Shown: positions 1 to 8,936, counted from the first letter of the stretch. The stretch: DNA of 64,000 bases from Vibrio natriegens NBRC 15636 = ATCC 14048 = DSM 759 (GCF_035621455.1 NZ_CP141822.1:2046001-2110000); one strand, 5' to 3'. Notes: generated from the letters alone by a model not told the origin. Numbers and translations: made by a program.

Positions 1-372
1 AGTTTTCACATTCCACAGTTTTGCCGAAATGTCATAACAACAAATTAATGCGACCAGGCTAACAATCGCATTGGGCAACATGAAGGTCGCTTTTATACTG
101 CCAGTCAGCCAATAAAAGGCCGCCATTGACCACATAAATACTGGCGGTTTATCCGGATAAAGCTCTCCTCCTCGCATCGGGAAAAACCAGTTACCTGATT
201 GAACCATTTCACGAGCAACTTCGACAAAACGAGGTTCATCTGCAGGCCAAGGATCACGTAGGCCAATTCCAGAAAAAATAATGATAATAGCGAGGATCAA
301 TAAGAAGCAGAGCGTTTGGTAATAGTCTTCGTTTTGCCAAACTTGCCTGGACTTCGCAACAACAGGATTCAT
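1..372 (-). CDS. ArnT-like glycosyltransferase, N-terminal part (runs off the window)
   Basis: Only about 124 N-terminal codons are present; the gene continues beyond base 1. The reading begins MNPVVAKSRQVWQ, followed by a first transmembrane helix and a GLRDPWPADEPRF stretch, which matches the periplasmic loop that opens ArnT/PMT-type (GT39/GT83) transferases with its acidic D-E residues. Such enzymes move a sugar from a polyprenyl phosphate onto lipid A or protein on the outer face of the inner membrane. The start codon overlaps the stop of the upstream TVP38-like gene (ATGA), so translation is coupled. The family assignment is good; the sugar and acceptor are unknown. Confidence 0.75.
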   Translation of the reverse strand, partial: MNPVVAKSRQVWQNEDYYQTLCFLLILAIIIIFSGIGLRDPWPADEPRFVEVAREMVQSGNWFFPMRGGELYPDKPPVFMWSMAAFYWLTGSIKATFMLPNAIVSLVALICCYDISAKLWNVKT

Positions 373-1037
373 AGTTCCTCTTCCATATTTAATAGTTCAA
401 CGCGGCTTTTAATATGATCTCTATACAGAAAACCAGTCAGTAAAGCACTGACAACACCAAAGAAAATACTGAGATATATCATTGTATTACTTGATGACTG
501 AATACCTGCTCCCATTAGCGCGAATATAATCACTTGTGGGAGATAGCCAAGTACACTTGCAGAAAGGAAAGCAAAAAAAGGAACTCGCACGCTGCCCGAT
601 AAAACGTTAGTGACAACATTATTTCCGATAGGGAACAAACGCAACAGCAAGATTTTATAAAATGGTTTTCGGCTGGCGAATGAATTGAATTTGATCATTT
701 TTTTAGGGAAATGACTATATAACCAGTTGGCGAAGATAAACCGAGCGCAATAATAATTGAATGTGGCACCGACAACACAGGCTAATAATGTCAGAACCAC
801 GCCTAGGTTTATATTATATAAATACCCAAACACGAGTGCGATTGCTTGCTTAGGCCCACTTAAGGATAAAAATATAACGCTGAAAGTGAATACCACCAGC
901 TCTCCCGTCATACCATTTTGTTGGATATAACCAACTAGCCAGTTTTTATCCGTTAAATGCACCAAGACGGGGTTATCAAGCTGATTCGCAATCAGAACCC
1001 CGACAGCAATTAATAAAAAAAGCTTCAGCCACTTCAT
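369..1037 (-). CDS. TVP38/TMEM64 (DedA-like, SNARE-associated) membrane protein
   Basis: 222 aa with about six hydrophobic segments and the SNARE-associated/VTT-domain pattern: a re-entrant loop near residues 60-70 with GPKQAIALVFGYLYN, then the FPIGNNVVTNVLSG segment near 135-150. DedA-superfamily proteins include undecaprenyl-phosphate translocases, so a role in recycling or flipping a lipid carrier for the neighbouring transferases fits. It overlaps the genes on both sides by 4 bp (ATGA), indicating one operon with the GT2 gene and the ArnT-like gene. The family is clear; carrier-lipid transport is inferred from context. Confidence 0.8.
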   Translation of the reverse strand: MKWLKLFLLIAVGVLIANQLDNPVLVHLTDKNWLVGYIQQNGMTGELVVFTFSVIFLSLSGPKQAIALVFGYLYNINLGVVLTLLACVVGATFNYYCARFIFANWLYSHFPKKMIKFNSFASRKPFYKILLLRLFPIGNNVVTNVLSGSVRVPFFAFLSASVLGYLPQVIIFALMGAGIQSSSNTMIYLSIFFGVVSALLTGFLYRDHIKSRVELLNMEEEL

Positions 1038-1783
1038 TCTTGTTGTTCTGTACCTGCAACACTCACCGCTTTAACCAGTGGATTTTTAGTGCGTCTTTGT
1101 AACCAAATCACACCAAACAAATCAACGATACCAACCCACGCTCTATTCCAGGCATTATAGTTTGACGTCCCTGCTTCTCGGTCTCGGTGCGCGACTTGAT
1201 GAACCACAATTTCACCATTAAGCGACTTAATCAATGCAGGGAGAAAACGATGCATATGATCAAAGTAAGGTAGACGTAAGTAAGTCGCTTTGGGAATAAC
1301 TTTGAGACCACAACCGGAATCGGGCACACCATCACCCAATAAAGTATGACGCACTTTATTAGCGACTTTGGACTGAAAGCGAACCCAAGCCGTATCCAAG
1401 CGCTTCGCCCGGTAACCCGCAATACAAAAATGCGGATTAGTCACTTTAGCTGCGAGTTCTAACATGCTTGGCATGTCAGACGGGTCGTTCTGACCATCTG
1501 CGTCAGAGGTAATAATCCACTCACCTTTTGCGTGTTTAACCGCCGTCAAAACTGCGGTGCTTTGTCCGCAACTTTGCTCGTGACTAACAACTTGGAGATT
1601 ACAACCACACTCCTGCGCAGCATCAAGGGCTTCCTGCACTGTGTTATCTGTGCTTCCGTCGTCAGTAATCACAATTTCTACTTCTGGATAAGCCTTCAAG
1701 CTATCATGAATTTCTTTCACTAACTTCCCGATATTCCCTTGTTCATTTTTAGCAGGAATAACGACTGATATACTCGGCAACAT
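1034..1783 (-). CDS. Family 2 glycosyltransferase, polyprenyl-phosphate sugar synthase type
   Basis: 249 aa GT-A fold enzyme. It shows VVIPAKNE at the N-terminus, DDGS at residues 41-44 and the metal-binding DADGQND at 94-100, the pattern of dolichol-phosphate mannose synthase, ArnC and the rhizobial RgtE group. There is at most one hydrophobic helix at the C-terminus (WVGIVDLFGVIWLQ), so it is a membrane-associated cytoplasmic enzyme without the ArnC-type tail of two helices. It probably charges undecaprenyl phosphate with a sugar for the ArnT-like protein downstream. With the epimerase next door, galacturonate is a candidate sugar (inference). The start lies 58 bp after the epimerase stop. 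Confidence 0.8.
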   Translation of the reverse strand: MLPSISVVIPAKNEQGNIGKLVKEIHDSLKAYPEVEIVITDDGSTDNTVQEALDAAQECGCNLQVVSHEQSCGQSTAVLTAVKHAKGEWIITSDADGQNDPSDMPSMLELAAKVTNPHFCIAGYRAKRLDTAWVRFQSKVANKVRHTLLGDGVPDSGCGLKVIPKATYLRLPYFDHMHRFLPALIKSLNGEIVVHQVAHRDREAGTSNYNAWNRAWVGIVDLFGVIWLQRRTKNPLVKAVSVAGTEQQE

Positions 1784-1841
1784 TCACTCTAACCTTGTCA
1801 TAGCAAGCTATAAAGACAAGCCCTATAGCCTTACTTTATTT

Positions 1842-2846
1842 TTACTTGTTATAAAACTCTCGGTACCAAGAAACAAACTCTGCAATACCTTCTTGTATCG
1901 ATACCACAGGTCTGTACCCCGTTACTGCATAAAGATCTTCGGTATCTGCGTACGTTTGATAAACATCACCGGGCTGCATATCCCGAAAATTCTTTTTCGC
2001 TTCAATGCCGAGCTCATTTTCTATCCCGTATATAAAGTCCATCAGGTTGATAGGCGACCCGTGACCGACATTGTAAACCGCAAACGGCGCAGAGCTACTC
2101 GCTGGCGAGCCCGTCTCTACTTGCCATTGAGCATTTTGGGCAGGAATGACATCGGCTATGCGAACGATACCTTCAACGATGTCGATAATATGTGTAAAGT
2201 CTCTCCACAACTCACCGTTGTTGTTAATGTCTATCGATTCCCCGTCAAGTATCTTTTTGGTGAAGATAAATGGTGCCATGTCGGGACGTCCCCAAGAGCC
2301 ATAGACAGTAAAAAATCGTAATCCAGTAGTAGGAATTTGATACAAATGAGAATAGCAATGCGCCATTAACTCATTCGATTTTTTCGTCGCGGCATATAGA
2401 GATACGGGATGGTCGACACTATCAGACGTTGCAAAAGGGACTTTACTATTCAAGCCATAAACGGAGCTAGAAGAGGCGTACACCAGGTGCTGAACACTAT
2501 TCTGACGACAACCCTCTAGTATGTTCAGGTAGCCGGTTACATTTGATTCAACGTAACAGTGAGGGTTTTCAAGTGAGTATCTAACGCCAGCCTGTGCAGC
2601 AAGATGAATGACCCGATCAAAGTTCTCTTTCTCAAATAAAGCTTCCATTTCCGCCCTATTTGAAATATCAATTTGTAAGAATCGAAATGACGGATTCTTG
2701 ATAAAACTTAACCTTGCGTGTTTTAGCTCGACATCGTAGTAATCATTGATGTTATCAATACCGACGACTTCATGTCCCTGAGCATTGAGTTTTTTCACCG
2801 TTGCGCTACCAATAAAACCGGCGGCTCCAGTAACTAAGTACTTCAT
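1842..2846 (-). CDS. NAD-dependent epimerase, UDP-glucuronate 4-epimerase-like
   Basis: 334 aa extended short-chain dehydrogenase. It has the Rossmann motif GAAGFIG at residues 7-13, the serine segment YASSSSVYG at about 123-131 and the catalytic Tyr151-x3-Lys155 (YAATK). The DNINDYYDVELKHARL segment after beta-2 and the length are typical of the bacterial UDP-GlcA 4-epimerases (Uge/GAE type) that make UDP-galacturonate for LPS or capsule. It is the first gene of the minus-strand sugar cluster and follows 500 bp without a gene. Substrate assignment rests on overall resemblance; a UDP-glucose epimerase is less likely. Confidence 0.82.
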   Translation of the reverse strand: MKYLVTGAAGFIGSATVKKLNAQGHEVVGIDNINDYYDVELKHARLSFIKNPSFRFLQIDISNRAEMEALFEKENFDRVIHLAAQAGVRYSLENPHCYVESNVTGYLNILEGCRQNSVQHLVYASSSSVYGLNSKVPFATSDSVDHPVSLYAATKKSNELMAHCYSHLYQIPTTGLRFFTVYGSWGRPDMAPFIFTKKILDGESIDINNNGELWRDFTHIIDIVEGIVRIADVIPAQNAQWQVETGSPASSSAPFAVYNVGHGSPINLMDFIYGIENELGIEAKKNFRDMQPGDVYQTYADTEDLYAVTGYRPVVSIQEGIAEFVSWYREFYNK

Positions 2847-3346
2847 AAAATCAAACCCAAAAATCCATCTTTAAAAATTAGTCATAATCTATTGATATGT
2901 AAAGTTTATTAACAAAATATAACTTATGAGACAGATTAAATACTTTATGTTGTGATATTACTCTAGGTTATTCTGAAATAGTTAGTAACAAAACAAAATT
3001 AAATGTGTGACGTAGAAATATCCTAACCAAGACCACAATCTTGCCAAGATTCATATTTTTGTCATGCAGGCGCAACATTAAATCGAGTTAAAAAAATATA
3101 GTAAAAATGGGGATGACATTAGTAACTGGAATTAATATGAAAGATAGATTAAATGTCTATTTACTCATTTAAATAGCAAATATACGGAATAAGAATAAAT
3201 ATCATTATCTAACTAAATACACCGTGGTGAACAGAACACATTGATCTTCGTCAGTCCATCTTCAGCATGCTGATGCTACTCTAGCGGAAAATGTAGACCG
3301 CCAACAACGGGTTGGTTTTCGACCACGAATAAGAATTAGAGTAGCA
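2847..3346. other. AT-rich intergenic region without a recognised gene
   Basis: 500 bp between the divergent epimerase gene and the 79-aa gene, so it should hold promoters for both. It is strongly AT-rich. I see no open frame with a ribosome-binding site and no JUMPstart-like element. A short palindrome CAGCATGCTG lies near 3265. Confidence 0.6.
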
Positions 3347-3586
3347 ATGTCAATCACAATCTCAGACCTAACCAATGCACTAAATAAGGTTGAGCATATT
3401 CATAAAGTTCAGCTAGAAAATGTGCATCGTTTTTTTAAAGCCAACGAAGCTTTCTCGATTACAACGTTTGTTAACATCATCTCTAGTGATTCTATCGATG
3501 AGCGTTTCAAAGCCATCGACCAAGCATTTTCTTCTTTAGGCGATGTAAAAACCTATCTTCTCGAAGCTTCATATTTGGTTAGATAA
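3347..3586 (+). CDS. Small hypothetical protein (79 aa)
   Basis: 79 aa, soluble and mostly helical, with no signal peptide or membrane segment. It begins MSITISDLTNALNK and contains alternating charged and hydrophobic residues but no motif I recognise. The ribosome-binding site is weak (TTAGAG upstream). A strong hairpin terminator follows at 3610-3636, which supports it being a real transcription unit. It may be a Vibrio-specific cytoplasmic protein; no function is proposed. Confidence 0.55.
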   Translation: MSITISDLTNALNKVEHIHKVQLENVHRFFKANEAFSITTFVNIISSDSIDERFKAIDQAFSSLGDVKTYLLEASYLVR

Positions 3587-3609
3587 CAAGACGCGTAGCG
3601 AAAAGTAAA

Positions 3610-3636
3610 AAGCCCTATCTCTTTGAGACAGGGCTT
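3610..3636. terminator. Bidirectional terminator between the 79-aa gene and the YejA-like gene
   Basis: Stem AAGCCCTaTCTC / GAGAcAGGGCTT with a 3-nt loop, flanked by A-rich DNA on the left and T-rich DNA on the right. It can serve both convergent genes. Confidence 0.85.
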
Positions 3637-3657
3637 ACATTTTAGTTGAAGCTAAAA

Positions 3658-5496
3658 CTACAACTTGTAACGGTCATCAACAACGCTAACTTCAGGGAAT
3701 GTTTTTCCGTCGTTCATCGCCTTTTCCGTTTCTTTTTTCACGTCAGGATCAATCCAGAAGTTACCAATATCCATTGGATGAAGGACCCATTCTGTCGCTT
3801 TTGTCATGCCATCTTTTGGAATTTTCACCCAACGCCAATGAGCCACACGTGAATAAGGCACCATGTAACCAGGGACAATAATATTTGCTTTGGTCACATA
3901 GTCTTGAATCTGGTGGGACAGTTCATAACGTTTTTGCTGATCAAATTCTGAGTCATACGCCTCAATCAACTTATCCAGCTCTGGGCTGCTGAAGTTAGTG
4001 TGTGCGTTCGTCTGAGGTTTGTTCGCATTATCTGAGTGGAGGTATTCCCAGTATGCTGGAATCTCACCCGACCCCATGTTCAAGAAAGCCAGTTGATGTT
4101 TCTTCTCCAGGATATATTTAAACGCAGATGAACCGTCTACCAGGTTTAAGGTAAATTCAAGACCTGCCAACTTCGCTTGCTCCTTGAGGTAAGCAATGCG
4201 TGGCGTCCAGGAGTTGTAGCCATAAGTAATCGCAAAGCTCAGGCGCTGGCCCTTGTCGTTCACACGAATACCATCCGCCCCAACAGTATCAAACCCGGCT
4301 TTCTCAAAATGTTTCACGGCTGCAGCTACATCAAACTTCGGTGGTGCATTATTCGGATCGTCATACTCACCATGGCCAAAACCAAGGCCATGTGGCTTAC
4401 GCGAGTAGTCACCGCGCATGATATTCTCAATCATACCGTCAAAATCGGTCGCAACCATGATGCCTTTACGCACTTCAAGGTTATCAAGCAATGGCATTGC
4501 TGTGTTCATCCAAACACCACCAGCACCTTGTGGTGCTTGGTTGAAACCCCAATATTTCTCGATATAACCGTTTTTATAAACATCGGTGTTGGTCTTATCG
4601 TGCCAATAGTTAGGTAGCACCATTTCAAAGTAATCTAGATTTCCTTTTTCAAAGTGCTTAAGCGCGATATCCGGGTCACGAATGACGGTAATGCGTACTT
4701 TATCTACGTTGTAACGGTTCTTGTAGTAACGATTGTTGTAACCCCACCAGTCTTCACCAACATGTTTAAAGGTAACGCTTTTACCTTTTTTGATTTGATC
4801 CAAGTAGTAAGGGGCTGCGGTTGGTTCCGCTTTGAAGTTGTATTTGCGTACGAAGTTGTCTGGCATGCCATCATTATTTTCGTCTTTTTCACCTTCGAAG
4901 AAATGTTTCGGACGAGGCTGGAAGCCATTACTAGGCATATTGATCATCACCATCAGGGAGTCATGGCTTTGAGCAACAGCAAGGTTCACTCGGATGGTGT
5001 AGTCATCAATCTTTTCGACACTCACGATACTGTTGGTAAAGAAGTCATTGTACCAAGGGTCAATGATGTCTTTCGATGTGTAGTACTGCATCATAAAGAC
5101 GTAATCGTCGGCAGTAATCTTCTCACCATCCGACCATTTTGCGGTTTCATCTAGCTGAAAATAAACCGTTTTATTATCTTCACCAAATCCCCATGCCTTA
5201 GCAAGTTGCGGAATCCATTTGCCCGTATTTGGATGGCGTTGCGCCATTTTTGGCGTACCATCCATCAGGTATTGGCGTAAGCCTGAGTTTGCATCAGGGC
5301 CAACACTACGTAATGTTTGTGGGAAGCTTTGAATATAAGTGCGATAAGTGCCGCCATGAACCGCTTCTTCTGAAGCGAACAGAGGCTCATTGTTGTTTGA
5401 AGTCCATTCAATATTGGCTGGCAATTCAGCCGCATTCAGCTGAAAACTGGTCGCCGTTAGTATTGCTAATACTGAAAATGGCAGTTTCTTGGTCAT
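3658..5496 (-). CDS. Periplasmic peptide-binding protein of ABC transporter, YejA-like
   Basis: 612 aa with a Sec signal peptide (MTKKLPFSVLAILTATSFQLNA, cleavage after AA or near residue 23). The rest is an SBP_bac_5 (cluster 5) binding protein: GGTYRTYIQSFPQTLR, then WSDGEKITADDYVF near 125-140 and a C-terminal lobe with LDKLIEAYDSEFDQQKR. Length and sequence fit the YejA branch (about 600 aa), which binds oligopeptides such as microcin C in E. coli. No permease or ATPase gene adjoins it, so it is an orphan binding protein here. AAGGAAG precedes the ATG. Confidence 0.85.
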   Translation of the reverse strand: MTKKLPFSVLAILTATSFQLNAAELPANIEWTSNNNEPLFASEEAVHGGTYRTYIQSFPQTLRSVGPDANSGLRQYLMDGTPKMAQRHPNTGKWIPQLAKAWGFGEDNKTVYFQLDETAKWSDGEKITADDYVFMMQYYTSKDIIDPWYNDFFTNSIVSVEKIDDYTIRVNLAVAQSHDSLMVMINMPSNGFQPRPKHFFEGEKDENNDGMPDNFVRKYNFKAEPTAAPYYLDQIKKGKSVTFKHVGEDWWGYNNRYYKNRYNVDKVRITVIRDPDIALKHFEKGNLDYFEMVLPNYWHDKTNTDVYKNGYIEKYWGFNQAPQGAGGVWMNTAMPLLDNLEVRKGIMVATDFDGMIENIMRGDYSRKPHGLGFGHGEYDDPNNAPPKFDVAAAVKHFEKAGFDTVGADGIRVNDKGQRLSFAITYGYNSWTPRIAYLKEQAKLAGLEFTLNLVDGSSAFKYILEKKHQLAFLNMGSGEIPAYWEYLHSDNANKPQTNAHTNFSSPELDKLIEAYDSEFDQQKRYELSHQIQDYVTKANIIVPGYMVPYSRVAHWRWVKIPKDGMTKATEWVLHPMDIGNFWIDPDVKKETEKAMNDGKTFPEVSVVDDRYKL

Positions 5497-5895
5497 TTTT
5501 CTTCCTTGTTATGATTTGCGATCTAAGGTAGATACAAGGAAGACCGTGAGTGAAGCTCACAAGATCTGCGAGAATAGCCCTACGCAGACAGGAAAGTAAA
5601 AAAGTATAATACGAAGCGACGTCCTGCCAACTTCTGCATTAATTTCAAAGAGATTCACCAGGTCATCCTAGACCTTACAACGCAGTAAATGCATCTCCGT
5701 CATAGTATTAGTAACCTATTTGTAACGCAACCCATCAATAACACCCGCTTGCATTTTCTGTTTATCACAGCGGTTTATGTTATGAAATTGTGACCGACAT
5801 AGTGTTATGCCCTAGTCCAAAGTCGATTGACCGTAGAGCATTAAACCTAAACACTCCAACTTAGGCTAGCAGATCCAATACCAATCGAGTAAATA
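5497..5895. other. Intergenic region upstream of the YejA-like gene
   Basis: About 400 bp that should hold the promoter of the minus-strand binding-protein gene. It contains a short inverted repeat GTGAG-TGAAG-CTCAC at about 5546-5560 and a small hairpin AGGTC/GACCT near 5660. Neither matches a site I can name. No open frame with a ribosome-binding site is visible. Confidence 0.5.
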
Positions 5896-5926
5896 GAAAA
5901 AGGTGGGACATCACTGCCCCACCTTT
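5896..5926 (-). terminator. Terminator of the lapAB-pyrF unit
   Basis: Stem AAAGGTGGG/CCCACCTTT followed on the minus strand by a T run. It lies 33 bp after the pyrF stop. Confidence 0.88.
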
Positions 5927-5958
5927 GAAATCAATAATACAATCATTGCGTTTAGTAA

Positions 5959-6660
5959 TTACATGTTCGCTAGGCTGTCATTGATTGACTTCAATACCGC
6001 AGCAGGATCACTCGCCTGAGTAATAGGACGGCCAATAACTAAGTAGTCAGATCCAGCTTGAATCGCGTCTACTGGTGTCATGATACGACGCTGGTCACCT
6101 TGCTCAGAACCAGCAGGACGAATACCAGGTGTCACCAGCTTAAACTCTTTGCCTAGCTCGCCTTTCAGCATTGAAGCTTCTTGCGCAGAACATACTACGC
6201 CATCAAGACCCGAGTTTTTCGTTAGTGTTGCAAGGCGGATCACTTGCTCTTGAGGAGCAACATTCAAACCTATACCTGCCAAATCACTCTGTTCCATGCT
6301 GGTTAGTACCGTTACACCAATCAGCAACGGACGATCTTTACCATATGGTTCCAGAATCTCACGAGATGCTGTCATCATACGTTCACCGCCGCTTGCATGA
6401 ACATTCACCATCCAAACACCCAGTTCCGCGGCCGCACGCACGGCTTTCGAACAAGTATTTGGGATATCGTGAAATTTTAAATCCAAAAATACAGAGAAAC
6501 CACGTTTGTGTAGCTCACGTACGAAATCAGGACCAAATAGTGTAAACATCTCTTTGCCGACTTTTAAACGGCATGACGCAGGATCAATGCGATCTACAAA
6601 CGCAAGCGCATCAGCTTGGTTATCATAATCCAGTGCGACAATAACTTTTTGGTCGATCAT
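5959..6660 (-). CDS. pyrF: Orotidine 5'-phosphate decarboxylase
   Basis: 233 aa TIM-barrel enzyme that decarboxylates OMP to UMP in the last step of pyrimidine synthesis. The active-site segment [10 protein letters not shown] (Lys62, Asp65) and the C-terminal phosphate-binding VIGRPIT are intact. It follows lapA-lapB as in E. coli and closes that unit before the terminator at 5896-5926. TAGGAG lies just upstream of the ATG. No anomalies seen. Confidence 0.98.
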   Translation of the reverse strand: MIDQKVIVALDYDNQADALAFVDRIDPASCRLKVGKEMFTLFGPDFVRELHKRGFSVFLDLKFHDIPNTCSKAVRAAAELGVWMVNVHASGGERMMTASREILEPYGKDRPLLIGVTVLTSMEQSDLAGIGLNVAPQEQVIRLATLTKNSGLDGVVCSAQEASMLKGELGKEFKLVTPGIRPAGSEQGDQRRIMTPVDAIQAGSDYLVIGRPITQASDPAAVLKSINDSLANM

Positions 6661-6729
6661 TTCATCTCCTAAAATTTTCTTTTTTCTAAAAAAATGCAGC
6701 GGACAGAAAACCTGCCAGCTGCACTAAAA

Positions 6730-7905
6730 TTACTCACCATCCAATCCACGGATTGGTTTGATCGTTCCCCACCCCTTACAAGACGGGCAATGCCAATACA
6801 GGGAATGAGTAGAAAAACCACATTTTCTGCATCGATAATGAGGTTTCACTTTTAGCTGTTCACCAACCATGGCTTGTAAGGTTGAAAGACTGTCTTTTGC
6901 ACGACCATCTTCCGCCTCTGCAATATGGTAATCAATCAGACGGTAGAAACCTTTCATGGTCGGATTTTTCAGTAGCTGCTTGGTCAACAGCTCCTGTGCT
7001 GCGCCCACACTTTCGTGATGCGCAACCAGCTGTGCCAGCATTAATTCTGCTGACACTCCGGCTTTCTTATCGATACAAGCCCGAAGGAATTCCACCAGCT
7101 CATCTTCTTGCCCTAAGTGGTGGTAGCACTCTGCAATCGTAGGCAAAACATCGCTAATAAAGTCTTTGTCTTGCTCCAGGATTGAAGTTAAGTATTTAAT
7201 GGTTTGTTTGTAATCTTCCGACTCTAAATACATACGGCCCAAAGCAATACTGGCACGCACACATTTTGGGTCTTCCGAGAGTGCTTTTTTGAAATGCTGA
7301 ACCGCTTTGCTCTTATTGCCATCAGCTTGATCTAGCATGGCAATTTCACACCAATAGTGAGCAATATTCGCTCGCATTCTAGAGCGCTTATTACTCATTT
7401 TTGCTAGCTGGTTAGCGTAGTGAATCGCTTTTTCCCATTCACGCGTTTGCTGGTAAATGGTCACAAGCTGCTGAAGTGCACCTTCTCGATGTTCTGGCTC
7501 TTCGACTAACTGTTCAAATATCTTTTCCGCACGATCCAGAAAACCAGAAACCATGTAGTCTTTAGCAAGTTGCTGAAGGGCGAGATTTTTCTGGTCTAGA
7601 GTCAGACCCGAGCGGGAAATAAGATTTTGGTGAATACGAATTGCGCGGTCGACTTCTCCACGAGAACGAAAAAGATTACCCAACGCAAGGTGGGTATCTA
7701 TGGTTTCGTTATCTACTTGGAGCAATTCAATAAAGTGGTCTACTGCTTTATCTGATTGATCAGAAAGCAGTAAGTTCAGACCCGTCATATATTGACGAGA
7801 AATTTGATGTGATTGCTTCTGCTTGTCTTGTTGAGCGCTGCGATGCCCCATATACCAGCCATACGCAGCAGCTATAGGCAATAACAAGAAGAGTAGTTCA
7901 AGCAT
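6730..7905 (-). CDS. lapB: LPS assembly protein LapB (YciM)
   Basis: 391 aa. One N-terminal membrane helix (LELLFLLLPIAAAYGWYMG) is followed by tandem TPR repeats through about residue 350 and a C-terminal rubredoxin-like metal site (CRKCGF...CPSCKGWG, near 358-380). LapB is known to work with FtsH to set LpxC turnover and so the amount of LPS. It lies 18 bp after lapA and before pyrF, the same arrangement as in E. coli. Confidence 0.96.
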   Translation of the reverse strand: MLELLFLLLPIAAAYGWYMGHRSAQQDKQKQSHQISRQYMTGLNLLLSDQSDKAVDHFIELLQVDNETIDTHLALGNLFRSRGEVDRAIRIHQNLISRSGLTLDQKNLALQQLAKDYMVSGFLDRAEKIFEQLVEEPEHREGALQQLVTIYQQTREWEKAIHYANQLAKMSNKRSRMRANIAHYWCEIAMLDQADGNKSKAVQHFKKALSEDPKCVRASIALGRMYLESEDYKQTIKYLTSILEQDKDFISDVLPTIAECYHHLGQEDELVEFLRACIDKKAGVSAELMLAQLVAHHESVGAAQELLTKQLLKNPTMKGFYRLIDYHIAEAEDGRAKDSLSTLQAMVGEQLKVKPHYRCRKCGFSTHSLYWHCPSCKGWGTIKPIRGLDGE

Positions 7906-7923
7906 TAAAGTGAAGCCTTATCC

Positions 7924-8217
7924 TTATGCCTGTTTGTCGATAGCAGGCTTAGCAGCAGTTTCTGCGTTAGCTGGCTCGTACTTTTTCAGTTTCTTCTTAA
8001 GACGTCGAACTTGAAGTTGAGTCTTTAGTTGGATGCTAGCGAAGATAACCCAAGCCAAGCCAAAACCAACCACAAATACCACGCCTAATAGCGTTGATAG
8101 ATGGAACTCTCCTTTTGCTAAAAGATAGTTAAAGGTCACAACCTCTTGGTTTTGTGAGCCTAATGCTAGTGCAATTAAAAAGAGAGCGAAAATAGCAACG
8201 ATTTTTATAATTTTCAT
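7924..8217 (-). CDS. lapA: LPS assembly protein LapA (YciS, DUF1049)
   Basis: 97 aa membrane protein with two hydrophobic helices (residues about 4-20 and 42-64), the conserved SQNQEVVTFNYLLAKGEF between them and a basic, Lys/Arg-rich coiled segment after the second helix. It pairs with LapB at the inner membrane. AAGGGTG precedes the start. ihfB lies upstream across a gap of 437 bp that contains a terminator and a repeat, wider than is usual for this operon. Confidence 0.95.
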   Translation of the reverse strand: MKIIKIVAIFALFLIALALGSQNQEVVTFNYLLAKGEFHLSTLLGVVFVVGFGLAWVIFASIQLKTQLQVRRLKKKLKKYEPANAETAAKPAIDKQA

Positions 8218-8300
8218 ATTACATCACCCTTAGAGGAGTAAGTAGGTCAGATTATGCAGTAAAATGTTTCTTCAGACCACGTATATTAGCAATAATCTAT

Positions 8301-8329
8301 ACCCAAGTAACCTCAAGAAACCCGGTTTG
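8301..8329. repeat. Short dispersed motif (CAAGTAACCTC type)
   Basis: The block with CAAGTAACCTC and CCCGGTTTG resembles 63031-63055 (CAAGTAACCTC then ACCGGTTTG). It looks like a degraded copy of an intergenic repeat common in vibrios. The other 100 bp or so of the lapA-ihfB gap, outside this motif, the longer repeat and the terminator, show nothing else. Confidence 0.4.
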
Positions 8330-8428
8330 TAGACACACAATCGAAGTTAATAGCAATCTGGATAGATAAACATTCAACTTATGGCACGATAAACCGTCCA
8401 GAGTAAGGCAAGTTGAGATAATTGACAC

Positions 8429-8588
8429 TAATACCAATAATTTAATTATCAGAAAGTTGAGTAGGAGAAATCGCTTAGAACAAGGAAGAACTTGCAGTAA
8501 CCAGCGGTGTTAATGACAAAAGTTCTAATGCAGTTGTCAGCGATTTGAACCAGCAATAACGATGAGATAATGACTGGAATTGGTCTTA
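8429..8588 (+). repeat. MITE-like Vibrio intergenic repeat, copy A
   Basis: About 160 bp bounded by TAATACCAAT on the left and ATTGGTCTTA on the right, imperfect terminal inverted repeats. Internal blocks shared with the inverted copy at 49680-49845 are: TCAGAA, GTAGG, a GCTT-AGAACAAGG-AGAA block, a GCAGTT-TC block and TAATGAC. It has no coding capacity. It sits in the lapA-ihfB gap and may explain why that gap is wide. Confidence 0.7.
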
Positions 8589-8602
8589 CTGGACATATTA
8601 TA

Positions 8603-8636
8603 AAAAAGCGGCATACACAAAAGTATGCCGCTTTTT
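8603..8636 (-). terminator. Terminator of ihfB
   Basis: Perfect stem AAAAAGCGGCATAC / GTATGCCGCTTTTT with a 6-nt loop, directly after ihfB. It separates ihfB from lapA. Confidence 0.92.
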
Positions 8637-8654
8637 CAAACTAATCAGAGAGCA

Positions 8655-8936
8655 TTAGCCAATATTTACGCGCTCACGAAGTTCTTTACCTGGTTTGAAG
8701 TGTGGGACGAATTTACCGTCTAGTTCCACTTTATCACCAGTTTTAGGGTTGCGACCTACGCGAGGCTCACGGTAATGAAGAGAAAAACTACCAAAGCCGC
8801 GGATCTCGATACGGTCACCACTCTCTAATGTAGAGGCCATGTGCTCTAGAATATCTTTTACAGCATCCTCTACCTCTTTCGCTGATAAATGCGTTTGCTC
8901 AGCGCAGAGTCTTTCAATCAGTTCAGACTTAGTCAT
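8655..8936 (-). CDS. ihfB: Integration host factor subunit beta
   Basis: 93 aa DNA-bending protein that acts as a heterodimer with IhfA. It shows the N-terminal helices ([14 protein letters not shown]), the [17 protein letters not shown] core and the beta-arm [31 protein letters not shown] tail with the intercalating proline. It lies downstream of rpsA, separated by an rpsA terminator and about 200 bp, as in E. coli. Confidence 0.98.
   Translation of the reverse strand: MTKSELIERLCAEQTHLSAKEVEDAVKDILEHMASTLESGDRIEIRGFGSFSLHYREPRVGRNPKTGDKVELDGKFVPHFKPGKELRERVNIG

Noticed and set aside
1893..2321. Plus-strand 142-aa frame opposite the epimerase
   Set aside because: Complement of a conserved SDR gene; composition typical of an antisense frame.
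4177..5154. Plus-strand frames of 146 and 166 aa opposite the YejA-like gene
   Set aside because: No ribosome-binding site, no domain, and they lie wholly inside a well-supported gene on the other strand.
5546..5560. GTGAG-TGAAG-CTCAC as a CRP site
   Set aside because: Half-site spacing is wrong for TGTGA-N6-TCACA, so it is only noted as an inverted repeat.
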